DNA of 64,000 nt from Kosakonia sacchari (GTDB taxonomy: Bacteria; Pseudomonadota; Gammaproteobacteria; Enterobacterales; Enterobacteriaceae), in the NCBI GenBank assembly GCA_900109485.1, contig FOAY01000006.1, positions 62,001-126,000 on the forward strand, given 5' to 3'. Each line of letters starts with the position of its first letter. Position 1 is the first letter of the stretch. The notes below the pieces were generated by a model. That model searched no databases. It worked only from the letters and a program-made list of their open reading frames with translations, and was not told the origin of the DNA. A program made the translations under genes and the position numbers. Of this stretch, positions 35,749-44,338 are shown in pieces.

Positions 35749-36615
35749 TCATGGATGGAGTTCAACGCACTTTTCACAGCCATTAGCAGGATCGAAACCA
35801 ATCCACGAGGCGTATGGTTTGCTGTTCGAAACGGCGATCACTTCAGTGGCTTTTTTCCCATCGCCAGCAGCAACGCCGATCCCCCGCGATGCGCTGATGC
35901 GGTGGAGGGTGAAAGCGCGATACAGGGAGGAAACCAACATTGTGTTGGCGTTGGATGCGATAACCGGGAAGCCTTCCGCTGCCAGTCGTGTTAGCACGGA
36001 TGCCAGGCAATACTGATCGTCCTCACTGAATCCTTTAGTGTGATACGCAGAAAACACGCCGTCATACGGTGGATCGCAGTACACAACATCGCCGGTCTGT
36101 ACCATGCACAACGTTTCTTCAAACCCTGCGCAGATAAAGGTTGCGCGTGTGGCTTTATCAGCAAATGCACGTATCTCGGCTTCTGGGAAATAGGGGGTTC
36201 GGTAGTTGCCATATGGCACATTGAAACCACCGCTGCCGTTATAGCGGCAAAGGCCACGGTAACAATGGCGATTCAGGTACAGAAAATAAGCCGCTCTTAT
36301 GCTGAGCGGCAAAGCAGCATCCTGATTAAATGCGTGCCTGACGTGGTAGTAGTCGTCAGAGGTGGGATAGCTTTCGAAAACGATCTGAGCCAGTTCAATG
36401 AACCCTTCGCAATCGCTGGCAATGGTGCGATAGAGATTAATCAGATCGGGGTTGATATCAGCGACGAGATAGGCCGGATAGTCAGTTGCCATCATCACAG
36501 CGCAGGAACCCGCGAAAGGTTCAACCAGACGCTGACCGCCTGCGGGAAGATGCTGTAACAGGTCGGGCATAATGGCGGATTTATTACCCGCCCATTTCAG
36601 AATGGTGCTGATCAT
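35749..36615 (-). CDS. DNA adenine methylase (Dam/D12 class)
   Basis: 288 residues. KWAGNKSAI at the start and FAGS (34-37) form the AdoMet site; the catalytic DPPY is at 181-184. This order (motif X, I, IV) is the D12/Dam class, which methylates adenine probably in GATC. Located in the early region between A and the TraR-like gene, it may mask phage DNA from restriction or act on replication. The start overlaps the upstream gene by 4 bp. Confidence 0.9.
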   Translation of the reverse strand: MISTILKWAGNKSAIMPDLLQHLPAGGQRLVEPFAGSCAVMMATDYPAYLVADINPDLINLYRTIASDCEGFIELAQIVFESYPTSDDYYHVRHAFNQDAALPLSIRAAYFLYLNRHCYRGLCRYNGSGGFNVPYGNYRTPYFPEAEIRAFADKATRATFICAGFEETLCMVQTGDVVYCDPPYDGVFSAYHTKGFSEDDQYCLASVLTRLAAEGFPVIASNANTMLVSSLYRAFTLHRISASRGIGVAAGDGKKATEVIAVSNSKPYASWIGFDPANGCEKCVELHP

Positions 36616-36836
36616 TTCTTACCCCGGAGATGTTTGTTTTTTGATTCGCTGATGGTCTGGCACGTCACACACAATTCCACCCCAGGCACGGCAATGCGGC
36701 GGGCTTCAGGTATTGGCGCGCCGCAACAATCACAGGTCAGGCGGGAAACGGAAGTTAATTTGCTGCGGGCGTTCAGGATGTGGCGTTCCCGCTCCTCATA
36801 TTCGTGTTGCTGTGCAATATCAATTTCGTCTGCCAT
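36612..36836 (-). CDS. TraR/DksA-type zinc finger protein
   Basis: 74 residues with CDCC and CVTC, 18 residues apart, the C4 zinc finger of the TraR/DksA family, preceded by a short helix (EYEERERHILNARSKL). TraR-type proteins bind the RNA polymerase secondary channel without ppGpp. It overlaps both neighbours in the early operon. Confidence 0.88.
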   Translation of the reverse strand: MADEIDIAQQHEYEERERHILNARSKLTSVSRLTCDCCGAPIPEARRIAVPGVELCVTCQTISESKNKHLRGKK

Positions 36837-37075
36837 CAGAGGATCTCCCCGATAGCATTGGCTACGTTGATAGCCTCTTGCCGCAGAAGCTCACTGGCTT
36901 CTTTGTAGCTGAGCTGGCGGCTGGTAATTCTTCCAGCCAGCGAATCCAGCCTCGCCGCCATGGCTTCCATACGGGCGCGGCGTTCATCCATGCGGGCGGC
37001 AGTCAGCAGATCGTTAAGGCCTGCATCATCGGAGCCGATTTTTGTTGTGCGGGTTTCGATATTTCGACGTTGCAT
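36836..37075 (-). CDS. DUF2732-type P2 early protein
   Basis: 79 residues from the ATG at 37073-37075 (MQRRNIETRTTKIGSDD). It is predicted to be helical and charged and matches small early-operon proteins of P2-like phages (DUF2732). Function unknown. It shares a base with the next gene, so it is translationally coupled. Confidence 0.75.
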   Translation of the reverse strand: MQRRNIETRTTKIGSDDAGLNDLLTAARMDERRARMEAMAARLDSLAGRITSRQLSYKEASELLRQEAINVANAIGEIL

Positions 37076-37079
37076 TTTT

Positions 37080-37286
37080 TTAAGCTCCGTATACCGACGG
37101 TGTAGAAGGGCGTTGCAATTCTTCAATGCAGTGCTGACGTAAGTTCTTAACGAAATCTTCAGCAATAGAACCGTGTGCAGATAATGTTATTTCGCCGTCA
37201 CGTTGGGTTTTTATTGTTAGTCCCTCGTTTTCTATAGCTGGCAAAATAATATGCAGAATGAAATTAAACTGATCTCGTCTCGTCAT
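37080..37286 (-). CDS. Unknown small early protein
   Basis: 68 residues. I do not recognise a domain. Position inside the early operon, the ATG at 37284-37286 and the close spacing to the next gene (4 bp) support it as real. The middle (LTIKTQRDGEITLSAHG) looks like a small beta hairpin between helices. Confidence 0.65.
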   Translation of the reverse strand: MTRRDQFNFILHIILPAIENEGLTIKTQRDGEITLSAHGSIAEDFVKNLRQHCIEELQRPSTPSVYGA

Positions 37287-37370
37287 GATGTTTTCTCTTT
37301 TTAAAGATGAGTTAATCCGCCATCGCTTTTTAATCGATGGTGAGAGCAGGAGCGATTTTTTAAGACCGAA

Positions 37371-37601
37371 TTACTTAACCAGTTTTTTAATTAATTCGAC
37401 CAGTGCGGTAGCAAATCCTTTATTAATATTTTGGACATAAACAAAAGGCTTATTCAGTCCTTTGATAAATTGAACTTTCGTCGGTTCGGGCTTAAAAAAT
37501 CTCCCGTCCGGAGTTTCGAGCCATCCGCGCGAGTTCTTAAAGTGCGTGACCTGACAGCCATTGCGCAGGAGGCTTGCCAGTGTTGGGCCGTCATCGTGCA
37601 T
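37371..37601 (-). CDS. Small early protein resembling the Fil family
   Basis: 76 residues. The beginning PTLASLLRNG and the WLETPDGRFFKP segment resemble the phage filamentation (Fil) family of 186-type phages, in which overexpression blocks host cell division. The assignment is tentative. It overlaps the upstream small gene by 11 bp. Confidence 0.55.
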   Translation of the reverse strand: MHDDGPTLASLLRNGCQVTHFKNSRGWLETPDGRFFKPEPTKVQFIKGLNKPFVYVQNINKGFATALVELIKKLVK

Positions 37602-37794
37602 TATTGCCCCCTTGCTTTAACATGCTGTCTACCGTTTGGATTGCTTCGGCCAACGCGAAATCGCGGCCAAAATAATTGCCGTCATTAGATATAACATACG
37701 TATTTGACATTGTTACGGGGTTACGCGGGCATTTTTGAATAGTGAACCCGCGATATACATAACTATGTCGGCTCAGTTGAATTAATTGGCTCAT
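37591..37794 (-). CDS. Unknown small early protein
   Basis: 67 residues with HSYVYRGFTIQK and TYVISNDGNYFGRDFALAEAI, a pattern seen in uncharacterised P2-like early proteins. No function can be given. It precedes the Fil-like gene in the leftward early operon. Confidence 0.65.
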   Translation of the reverse strand: MSQLIQLSRHSYVYRGFTIQKCPRNPVTMSNTYVISNDGNYFGRDFALAEAIQTVDSMLKQGGNNAR

Positions 37795-37826
37795 TAACGT
37801 GTCCGCTTATTATTTGTTATTAATAA

Positions 37827-38270
37827 TCAGACTCGCCCGGATTGAGTGGCGCGACTATTCCTCTTTAATACGGTGTGCTTATTACCTGTGGTGCGGCGGT
37901 AACTTGCCTTATCACGCATTAATCTGTCGATATAGTGTTTTTCTTCCGGGGTAACCAGGGCGCGGCAATGAGCTACGGCCTCCCAATATTCCTGAAGCAT
38001 AATAAAACGTTTCGGGCGTTTAGAGCCGGGCATACCTTCGCGGTGAACAGGCAACTGAGCACGATCCATCAGGTTGCGCACCGATTTCAGTGTGCGTCCT
38101 GTGAGGTAGGCAAATTCAACCGGCGTCACAAAGATCTGTTTCTGCAACTCTTCAGTGTTCATATCGCGGATGCTTTCGGCTTGCGAGGTGGACATTTTGC
38201 ATGTCCGGGCTACGCGCGCTGGGTCTAACGGAAATTGTCTGTTCGGGTCTGGGATTAAAGTGTCTTGCAT
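37827..38270 (-). CDS. Cox-like regulator (DNA-binding, possible excisionase)
   Basis: 147 residues from the ATG at 38268-38270, with GGAG six bases upstream; an ATG four codons earlier is possible. The middle, VTPVEFAYLTGRTLKSVRNLMDR followed by LPVHREG, is a winged-helix/MerR-like motif as in P2 Cox and HP1 Cox. In P2, Cox represses the lysogenic promoter and directs excision. It is longer than P2 Cox (91), so a CII/Apl-type regulator is an alternative. Confidence 0.6.
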   Translation of the reverse strand: MQDTLIPDPNRQFPLDPARVARTCKMSTSQAESIRDMNTEELQKQIFVTPVEFAYLTGRTLKSVRNLMDRAQLPVHREGMPGSKRPKRFIMLQEYWEAVAHCRALVTPEEKHYIDRLMRDKASYRRTTGNKHTVLKRNSRATQSGRV

Positions 38271-38375
38271 ATCAAACTCCATTGTTTCGTTAAGAATTTG
38301 GCCGGGACTTTTACCCATGCCCGGCGCATGGTTCTGTGGTAGCATCAGCAAAAGCTAGCTGTTACAACCTTCTGA

Positions 38376-38615
38376 TCATTCGGCGATTTTTAAAAACTTC
38401 AGTGGAAATGATGGGCTGTCAGAGCATGAGAAAGAATCGTTGTCCGTTGGGCCAACGATACTTGCATGATCCGCCAGTACGTCTTTCATCCAATCGAGCA
38501 CAGCTAATGCTTGTTTGTAATCGCCACCCTTAAAAGTTACCAGGAGGTTGTTGACAGCTTTCTGTACGTTTTTTTCATACAACTGAGCATCAGAGGGACT
38601 GTTAAACATGTGCAT
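38376..38615 (-). CDS. Unknown small protein
   Basis: 79 residues if started at the ATG at 38613-38615; another ATG lies two codons later. A longer reading to 38729 runs antisense through the YegP-like gene and looks artificial. The sequence is helical (YEKNVQKAVNNLLVTFKGGDYKQALAVLDWMKDV) with a serine-rich tail. No family recognised. It meets the rightward gene at 38608 head to head with an 8-bp overlap. Confidence 0.5.
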   Translation of the reverse strand: MHMFNSPSDAQLYEKNVQKAVNNLLVTFKGGDYKQALAVLDWMKDVLADHASIVGPTDNDSFSCSDSPSFPLKFLKIAE

Positions 38616-38871
38616 ATACTTTGTAATCTCCAATAAATCTCTTACTGAATGGTCGTGGCGCGTCGTTAATGATGACGGAGCAACTGTTGCACGTTCAGCC
38701 AATACCTTTGCCAATCGCCCTGAATGCATTGCTGATGCTGAAAAATTCAGAGATAGTATTGGTGACGCAGCGTTTTATGACGCCGCAGGGGTGCCTATCG
38801 ACCAGATGCATCTAAAAAAAGGTGTCTTTCCACCTGCTAAGTCATTCATCAATGTAAAAGTTGAGAAATAA
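38608..38871 (+). CDS. YegP-like (DUF1508/UPF0339) protein
   Basis: 87 residues on the strand opposite the early genes. EWSWRVVNDDGATVARS followed by a helix (CIADAEKFRDSIG) has the strand-strand-helix pattern of DUF1508, the repeat found in YegP. A GAGGG lies upstream of the ATG. Function unknown; in position it could be expressed from the prophage in the lysogen. Confidence 0.6.
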   Translation: MCIYFVISNKSLTEWSWRVVNDDGATVARSANTFANRPECIADAEKFRDSIGDAAFYDAAGVPIDQMHLKKGVFPPAKSFINVKVEK

Positions 38872-38915
38872 GCCTTTAGCGAAGAGCGTCAGCCAATCCC
38901 AGAATTGTTGAAAAG

Positions 38916-39095
38916 TCAGAGCCAGAGAGGGCGTAATTCGACTCTTTGGCTTTTTTTTTCAACGAAATCAATCAACTCACCTGCCAAATCAACTTTCTGG
39001 CGAGGCGTCATTACCAAACCTTCTTTCTTCCCACCTGAGATCTCGTATTTATGACGAGTTCCCGTATTTAATTCGATATCTCTGATTTCCCTCAT
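38916..39095 (-). CDS. Unknown 59-residue protein next to the repressor
   Basis: A short gene starting at the ATG 39093-39095 with GGAG eight bases upstream, ending at TGA (38916-38918). It begins MREIRDIELNTGTRHKYEIS and has a helical second half (TPRQKVDLAGELIDFVEKK). It would be the first leftward gene across from the C repressor, the place of cox in P2, but it does not resemble Cox. Confidence 0.55.
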   Translation of the reverse strand: MREIRDIELNTGTRHKYEISGGKKEGLVMTPRQKVDLAGELIDFVEKKSQRVELRPLWL

Positions 39096-39211
39096 TTGTT
39101 AAACTCCGCGTATTGAGGCTTGCTGAGGCTTCATTAGCACTCGCTAGCTTCTTATGGCACAGATGATAACCATCGTCTGTGGATGTCAATTTACATATAC
39201 AATGAGAGATC

Positions 39212-39226
39212 TGACATATTATGTCA
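39212..39226. promoter_or_regulatory. Possible C repressor operator
   Basis: TGACAT-ATT-ATGTCA is a 15-bp inverted repeat overlapping the start codon of C. A further ATGTCAAT copy lies at 39183-39190. Repressor binding here would autoregulate C and the opposed early promoter; this is inferred. Confidence 0.4.
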
Positions 39227-39520
39227 ATACCGCAAAATGAAAAGCTACAACTGATACGAGATTCGGAACGTCTTAAGTCAAAGGAAGTTGCTGATTTAAT
39301 TGGAGTTAATTACGGGACATACAATGGCTATGAGCTTGGTAAATCGAAAATGTCCTTAGAGGCAGCGATAAAGCTCTTTGGTCACCCCCGGTTCCACAAA
39401 TATCAAGACTGGTTTATGTATGACCGCACTGATCCCAGCCGGGGCCAGATTGCTCCGGCTCTCGCACACTCTGGGCGAGAAGGAACAGAATCAGACCCCT
39501 CCGGGAAACAGACTGGCTAA
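39221..39520 (+). CDS. C repressor of lysogeny (P2 C type)
   Basis: 99 residues, exactly the length of P2 C. An N-terminal helix-turn-helix (SKEVADLIGVNYGTYNGYELGKS) is followed by the P2 C-terminal pattern GQIAPALAHSG and a GKQTG end. It keeps the early promoter shut. There is no autocleavage domain, as in P2, so SOS induction by that route is not expected. Confidence 0.92.
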   Translation: MSIPQNEKLQLIRDSERLKSKEVADLIGVNYGTYNGYELGKSKMSLEAAIKLFGHPRFHKYQDWFMYDRTDPSRGQIAPALAHSGREGTESDPSGKQTG

Positions 39521-39589
39521 CGATTTATAAACATTACATTTTCACTATTTGCTACCAAGATAGTGATATGACCGTTGGAGAGCTTTCTT

Positions 39590-40612
39590 ATGTCGATTAA
39601 GAAACTTGAAGATGGTCGCTATGAAGTGGACGTAAGGCCTCGCGGGCGCGACGGAAAGCGTATTCGGAGGAAGTTTGAACGTAAGGCGGATGCTCATGCT
39701 TTTGAGCGAAGCATTATTGCGAAGTACCAGAACCATGATTATCTGAACCGGCCAGCGGACAAGAGACGGCTTAGTGAGTTTATTTCGCTATGGTGGCTGC
39801 TGATAGGGCGGAATAAGAGCTATGCAAATCGGCGTCTAAGCGCTGTAAATTGCATTTGCAAAGATATGGGGGATCCGATGATTTATCAGATTGATGCGCG
39901 ATGCCTTATTGATTATCGCGCGTACAGACTGGAGCAAGGGATTAAGGCTTCAACGATAAACCATGATCTGTTTGCATTGAGTGGTGTTTTTAAATCAATG
40001 GCAGAGATAGATGAGTTTCATGGTGAAAACCCTGTATCAGCGATAGCTGCCCTGAAAGAGCCGAAAACAGAGATGTCATATCTCACTCAGTCTGAGGTCG
40101 ATAATCTGCTTTCCATGACCAAAGGTGATTACTACCGCATAGCAGTTTTATTGCTGGCTACCGGCGCTCGATGGGGGGAAGCTCATCAGTTGAAAGCTGA
40201 GAACATTGTTGGCAATAAGGTCGTGTTCACGCTCACAAAAAACGGGGAAAGGCGGGTTGTCCCGATTTCTGACGATATCGTGAAAATTGTCAGCGGCCGT
40301 GAGTCTGGCAAGCTGTTCCGTGTGAGCTATTCCAGGTTCCGGCGGTTGATGAAGCTGGCAAAGCCTAACCTGCCTGATGGACAGGCGGCACATGCGCTGC
40401 GGCATACCTTCGCCACTCATTTCATGATGAAGGGTGGGAACATCATCGCATTGCAAAGAATCCTGGGGCATTCGGATATTTCACAAACCATGACGTATGC
40501 GCACTTTGCACCCGATTATTTGCAGGACGCAGTGAGCTACAACCCACTTAGTGACGTGTCCACATTGTGTCCACACAATGGAGGCAATTCGGGTGTTTTG
40601 AAGGTTAGTTGA
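39590..40612 (+). CDS. int: Integrase, P2-type tyrosine recombinase
   Basis: 340 residues from the ATG at 39590 (MSIKKLEDGRYEVD), the normal P2 Int start. The N-terminal arm-binding domain is followed by a core-binding domain and the catalytic domain with R194, H268-x2-R271, H294 and nucleophile Y303 (TYAHFAP). It recombines attP with the copA promoter core. Putative arm sites lie inside the last codons (40556-40576) and beyond the core. Confidence 0.96.
   Translation: MSIKKLEDGRYEVDVRPRGRDGKRIRRKFERKADAHAFERSIIAKYQNHDYLNRPADKRRLSEFISLWWLLIGRNKSYANRRLSAVNCICKDMGDPMIYQIDARCLIDYRAYRLEQGIKASTINHDLFALSGVFKSMAEIDEFHGENPVSAIAALKEPKTEMSYLTQSEVDNLLSMTKGDYYRIAVLLLATGARWGEAHQLKAENIVGNKVVFTLTKNGERRVVPISDDIVKIVSGRESGKLFRVSYSRFRRLMKLAKPNLPDGQAAHALRHTFATHFMMKGGNIIALQRILGHSDISQTMTYAHFAPDYLQDAVSYNPLSDVSTLCPHNGGNSGVLKVS
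40556..40576. promoter_or_regulatory. Putative integrase arm-type sites (right arm)
   Basis: GTGTCCACAT (40556-40565) and GTGTCCACAC (40567-40576) are direct repeats 11 bp apart, matching those at 7371-7391. They lie inside the 3' end of int and 95 bp from the core. Confidence 0.6.
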
Positions 40613-40630
40613 GTATCTAATTTGTTGAAT

Positions 40631-40658
40631 TGGCGCAGTGTGTTGCCGCACTGCGCCA
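40631..40658. terminator. Hairpin after int
   Basis: TGGCGCAGTG (40631-40640) and CACTGCGCCA (40649-40658) form a perfect 10-bp stem just after int and before attR. No T-tract follows, so it may be a factor-assisted terminator or part of attP structure. Confidence 0.45.
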
Positions 40659-40670
40659 CTTGACAACCCA

Positions 40671-40690
40671 CCATCAAGGGGAAGGTCAAG
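40671..40690. other. attR core
   Basis: CCATCAAGGGGAAGGTCAAG, identical to attL. It regenerates a -35 (TTGACC) and half of the CueR dyad pointing into the prophage, but the other half is replaced by phage DNA, so no full operator exists here. Confidence 0.9.
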
Positions 40691-40755
40691 GCGGTTTTTA
40701 GCGATTTATTGTGCTAACGTATTCTCTGACGTGCGGCCTCTGACAAGGTGAAAAA

Positions 40756-41163
40756 ATGAATATCAGCGATGTGGCAAAAAAAACCGGTTTAACCAGCAAA
40801 GCGATTCGTTTTTATGAAGAGAAAGGGCTGGTGACGCCGCCGCTGCGCAGCGAGAACGGCTACCGCAGCTACAGCCAGCAGCATCTGAACGAACTGACGC
40901 TGCTGCGCCAGGCGCGACAGGTTGGTTTTAACCTTGAAGAGTGCGGCGAGCTGGTGACGTTGTTCAACGATCCGGCCCGCCACAGCGCCGATGTGAAAGC
41001 GCGGACCTTACAAAAAGTGGCGGAGATTGAGCGTCATATTAAGGAATTACAGGTAATGCGCACGCAATTGCTGGCGCTGGCGGATTCCTGCCCGGGCGAT
41101 GACAGCGCCGAGTGCCCGATTATTGATAACCTTTCCGGCTGCTGCCATCACGCGAAGGGGTGA
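40756..41163 (+). CDS. cueR: CueR, Cu(I)-responsive MerR-family activator
   Basis: 135 residues. An N-terminal winged HTH ([20 protein letters not shown]) is followed by a dimerisation helix, with metal-binding C112 and C120 in the C-terminal loop and a CCHH tail. It activates copA and cueO in response to Cu(I). Before integration it would have been divergent from copA; the prophage now separates the two by 33 kb. Only 65 bp of host DNA remain between attR and the ATG. Confidence 0.96.
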   Translation: MNISDVAKKTGLTSKAIRFYEEKGLVTPPLRSENGYRSYSQQHLNELTLLRQARQVGFNLEECGELVTLFNDPARHSADVKARTLQKVAEIERHIKELQVMRTQLLALADSCPGDDSAECPIIDNLSGCCHHAKG

Positions 41164-41166
41164 GTG

Positions 41167-41625
41167 CTATTTGCTCACGGCTTTAACCCGCAGCGTAATG
41201 CCTTCCACGGCAATCACTTCGACGTGCGTCCCGGCGGCGAGATCGTCGTCGGCGCTGACCGGCCATGAACTGTCGCCGACGCGCATATGACCGCGCCCAT
41301 TAACCAGTGCGTTATCTAACTGAAAGCGGCGTCCCATCAGTTGTTGCCCGCGCAGATTAAGCGAGGCATCGGCGGGTTTCTGCTGTTTCACCCGGCTGCT
41401 CAGCCATTTCCACCATAGCCAGGCCGCCAGCAGGGTGAGCAGGGCAAACAGCACCCCTTGCCACTCCCAACTGAAAGGAATGAGCCACGCCAGCAAACCG
41501 GTGATCACTGCCGCCACGCCGCTCCACAACAAATAGCCGTTACCGCCGAGCATTTCGGCAGCGAGCAGCAATCCGCCCAGCACCAGCCAGGCGAGATGGG
41601 TGTGTTCAAGCAGCATCGCGATCAT
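41167..41625 (-). CDS. ybbJ: YbbJ, NfeD-like membrane protein
   Basis: 152 residues: hydrophobic helices up to about residue 75, then a C-terminal OB-fold NfeD domain ([23 protein letters not shown]). NfeD proteins pair with SPFH proteins; its ATG overlaps the qmcA stop by 4 bp. A role in membrane protein quality control is inferred from the family. Confidence 0.9.
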   Translation of the reverse strand: MIAMLLEHTHLAWLVLGGLLLAAEMLGGNGYLLWSGVAAVITGLLAWLIPFSWEWQGVLFALLTLLAAWLWWKWLSSRVKQQKPADASLNLRGQQLMGRRFQLDNALVNGRGHMRVGDSSWPVSADDDLAAGTHVEVIAVEGITLRVKAVSK

Positions 41626-42542
41626 CGTTTAGTCCGCTCGCTGGAGCTGTCTTTGATAAGCTCGGCGATCCCGGCGATCGAGCCCATCAGGCTGCTGGCA
41701 TCCAGCGGCATCATCACCACCTTGCTGTTATTTGCAGAGCCGATATGTTGCAGCGCTTCGGTGTATTTCTGCGCCACAAAGTAGTTCACCGCCTGAATAT
41801 CCCCGGCGGCAATGGCTTCCGAAACCATCTGCGTTGCGCGAGCTTCCGCTTCGGCAGAACGTTCGCGCGCTTCAGCTTGCAGGAATGCCGATTGACGTTC
41901 GCCTTCCGCTTTCAAAATCTGCGACTGTTTTTCCCCTTCGGCTTTGAGAATTTCCGCCTGGCGAATCCCTTCCGCTTCAAGAATATAAGCGCGTTTGGTA
42001 CGTTCGGCTTTCATCTGCGCGTTCATCGAGGCAATCAGTTCTGCCGGTGGGCGAACGTCGCGGATCTCAATACGGGTTACCTTCACGCCCCACGGATTGG
42101 TGGCTTCATCGACAATGTGCAGCAGGCGCGTATTGATGCTGTCGCGCTGCGAGAGCATCTCGTCCAGCTCCATCGAGCCGAGCACTGTACGAATGTTGGT
42201 CATCGTCAGGTTGATAATTGCCAGTTCCAGATTGCTGACTTCATAAGCGGCGCGCGGCGCATCGATCACCTGAATAAAACAGACCGCGTCGATGGTGACG
42301 TTAGCGTTATCTTTCGAGATAACTTCCTGCGAGGGGATATCGAGAACCTGCTCCATCATATTGATTTTACGACCAATACGATCCATAAACGGCACCACCA
42401 GGCTCAGGCCCGGCTGCAGGGTTCGGGTAAAGCGACCAAAGCGTTCTACCGTCCACTGGAAACCTTGCGGTACGATTTTGACGCCGGAAATAACCACTAC
42501 CAGCGCGACAAAGATAAGAACCAGAATGACGATTGGCATCAA
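41622..42542 (-). CDS. qmcA: QmcA, SPFH-domain membrane protein
   Basis: 306 residues (305 in E. coli). One N-terminal transmembrane helix, an SPFH/band 7 domain to about residue 190, then a long coiled coil of repeated [11 protein letters not shown]-type segments. It assembles into membrane cages linked with FtsH-related quality control. Operon with ybbJ. Confidence 0.94.
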   Translation of the reverse strand: MMPIVILVLIFVALVVVISGVKIVPQGFQWTVERFGRFTRTLQPGLSLVVPFMDRIGRKINMMEQVLDIPSQEVISKDNANVTIDAVCFIQVIDAPRAAYEVSNLELAIINLTMTNIRTVLGSMELDEMLSQRDSINTRLLHIVDEATNPWGVKVTRIEIRDVRPPAELIASMNAQMKAERTKRAYILEAEGIRQAEILKAEGEKQSQILKAEGERQSAFLQAEARERSAEAEARATQMVSEAIAAGDIQAVNYFVAQKYTEALQHIGSANNSKVVMMPLDASSLMGSIAGIAELIKDSSSERTKR

Positions 42543-42623
42543 AAAAACCTCCTGTTTAATTTGATGCCATCTTAGCCCGATTTGGCGATCAAAGCAGCAC
42601 GATCGCCAAATTTAGCGGGGGAA

Positions 42624-43478
42624 TTAGTAGAGCAGGGAGTAAAGCTGGCGGCGGTATTTCGAGGCCAGCGCATCGCCGGTTCCCAGCGCGGCAAGAATTT
42701 CTTGCAGCATTTTACGCGCTTCGCCGTTGGCGGCACTGAGATCTTTGCGCAGATGGCTGAACAGCAACTCCAGCGCTTCTTCGTTGCGCCCGACCTGATG
42801 CAGTTGCAGCGCGAGTTGTGTGGCCAGCAGCGCGTCCTGCGGATTGTCGGCAACCTGTTTTTGTAACTGCTGGATCTCCGGCGTATCGGCGGCTTTTTTC
42901 AGCAGTTCAATCTGCGCGACCAGCCCCTGATAGCGGGTATCCTGATCCTGTAACGGGATGGTTTTCAGCACGTTTTCGGCTTCATCCGCGCGGTTCAATA
43001 CAATCAGTGTTTCCGCCAGCAGCAGGCCGATTTCGCTGTTTTGTTGCGAAAGCTGCCAGGCCTCTTTCAGCAGCGGCAACGCTTCGGCGTGCTTACCTTC
43101 CTGCATCAGTTGCATCGCCTGTTGCGCTTTCAGTTCCTCTTCACGCGGCAGGACTTTATCCAGCAATGCGCGGATGGCTTCTTCCGGCTGCGGCCCCTGG
43201 AAACCATCAACCGGCTGGCCGTTCTGGAACAGGTAGACGGTAGGAATGGCGCGCAGACCAAACTGCGACGCCACCATTTGCTCGGCGTCGCAATCGACTT
43301 TCGCCAGAATAAACTGTCCGTTGTACTGCGCGGCCAGGCTTTCCAGCACCGGTGTCAGTTGCTGGCAGTGCTGGCTACGATCGGACCAGAAATAGAACAG
43401 CACCGGCGTGGCCATCGACTGCTCAAGCACCTGTTGCAGATTCACTTCGGTAATATTGACAATATTCTGTACGGACAT
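42624..43478 (-). CDS. cnoX: CnoX (YbbN), thioredoxin-TPR chaperedoxin
   Basis: 284 residues from the ATG at 43476-43478, the E. coli length. The N-terminal thioredoxin fold has SQHC in place of CxxC, as in E. coli, so it is not a classical oxidoreductase. C-terminal TPR-like repeats follow from about residue 115. It protects substrates from hypochlorite damage and passes them to GroEL/DnaK. Confidence 0.94.
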   Translation of the reverse strand: MSVQNIVNITEVNLQQVLEQSMATPVLFYFWSDRSQHCQQLTPVLESLAAQYNGQFILAKVDCDAEQMVASQFGLRAIPTVYLFQNGQPVDGFQGPQPEEAIRALLDKVLPREEELKAQQAMQLMQEGKHAEALPLLKEAWQLSQQNSEIGLLLAETLIVLNRADEAENVLKTIPLQDQDTRYQGLVAQIELLKKAADTPEIQQLQKQVADNPQDALLATQLALQLHQVGRNEEALELLFSHLRKDLSAANGEARKMLQEILAALGTGDALASKYRRQLYSLLY

Positions 43479-43539
43479 AGGAAATTCTCTGTTTTTTAAC
43501 TCATTGTTCTTACATGGGGGAGGATATTGCGCCTTCAAC

Positions 43540-44310
43540 TCACCCCTGCAAAATTTTATCCATCATGCGCCCAGGCAGCAGGCGTTTCAGCAGGCTCACC
43601 GCCCAGGTCACCAGCGTAACCGGATAGCGCATTTTGGGATGTGCGCTTTCAAAAGCATGGCGCACTTTTGCCACTACCGCCTCTGGGCCAAGGGTAAAAC
43701 GTGCCGCGATGCCTGGGTTTTCCACGGGTTTGTCGCGCTGCGTCTGATTAACGTTGTCGGTAAAACGGGTACGGATAGGGCCCGGCTCAATCAGGCTTAC
43801 TTTGACGCCGCTGTGGCGTAGCTCCATTCGCAAAGCGTCGGACCAGGCTTCCAGCGCATACTTGCTGGCGGCATAGGCGCCGCGGCCGGGCGTAGAGATA
43901 AGCCCCATCACCGATGAGGTCATCACAATGCGGCCTTCGCCGTGCGGCGTCATGGCGGGCAGCAGGCGCATCGTCAGTTGGTGGGTGCCGAAAAAGTTAC
44001 TGGAGAACTGCTGTTCCAACTGCTGTCGGCTGATGGTTTCCAGCGAGCCGTAAACGCCGTAACCTGCGTTATTGAACAGGCCATACAGGCGGTTGTCGGT
44101 CAGAGCGATCACTTCATCGGCGGCGCGATCGACGCTCGCCGGATCGTCAAGATCCAGCAAAATACCGGTAAAGCCTTCCTGGTTCATGCGGGCGACATCA
44201 TCTGCTTTGCGGCAGGCAGCCAGTACGCGGAACCCCTGGCGTTTGAGTTCGCGCGCGCTTTCCAGACCGATACCGCTGGAACATCCTGTTATTAAGACCG
44301 TTTTTTGCAT
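43540..44310 (-). CDS. ybbO: YbbO, short-chain dehydrogenase/reductase
   Basis: 256 residues with the NADP-binding [16 protein letters not shown], catalytic serine (TSSVMG) and YAASK motif of classical SDRs. YbbO reduces aldehydes with NADPH in E. coli. It lies between tesA and cnoX as in E. coli, leftward. Confidence 0.92.
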   Translation of the reverse strand: MQKTVLITGCSSGIGLESARELKRQGFRVLAACRKADDVARMNQEGFTGILLDLDDPASVDRAADEVIALTDNRLYGLFNNAGYGVYGSLETISRQQLEQQFSSNFFGTHQLTMRLLPAMTPHGEGRIVMTSSVMGLISTPGRGAYAASKYALEAWSDALRMELRHSGVKVSLIEPGPIRTRFTDNVNQTQRDKPVENPGIAARFTLGPEAVVAKVRHAFESAHPKMRYPVTLVTWAVSLLKRLLPGRMMDKILQG

Positions 44311-44338
44311 AACTTTACCTGCGGGCGTGCCTGAATGC

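Larger units (their letters stand above)
7314..40690. mobile_element. P2-family prophage integrated between copA and cueR
   Basis: A 33.4-kb insertion bounded by an exact 20-bp direct repeat, with int at the right end and ogr at the left. It contains recognisable counterparts of nearly all P2 structural, lysis, packaging and replication genes and is close to P2 in size (33.6 kb). No structural gene looks broken, so it may be inducible. Differences from P2 are the inverted FETU tail block, a P21-like rather than P2 K-type endolysin, a HEPN gene in the tin/old position, and a transposon-like cassette plus a membrane-gene pair near the tail fibres. A P2 B replication gene was not recognised. Confidence 0.95.

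Noticed and set aside
38616-38729. Extension of the 38376-38615 gene to 38729
   Set aside because: It is antisense to the YegP-like gene, and the extra residues look non-biological.
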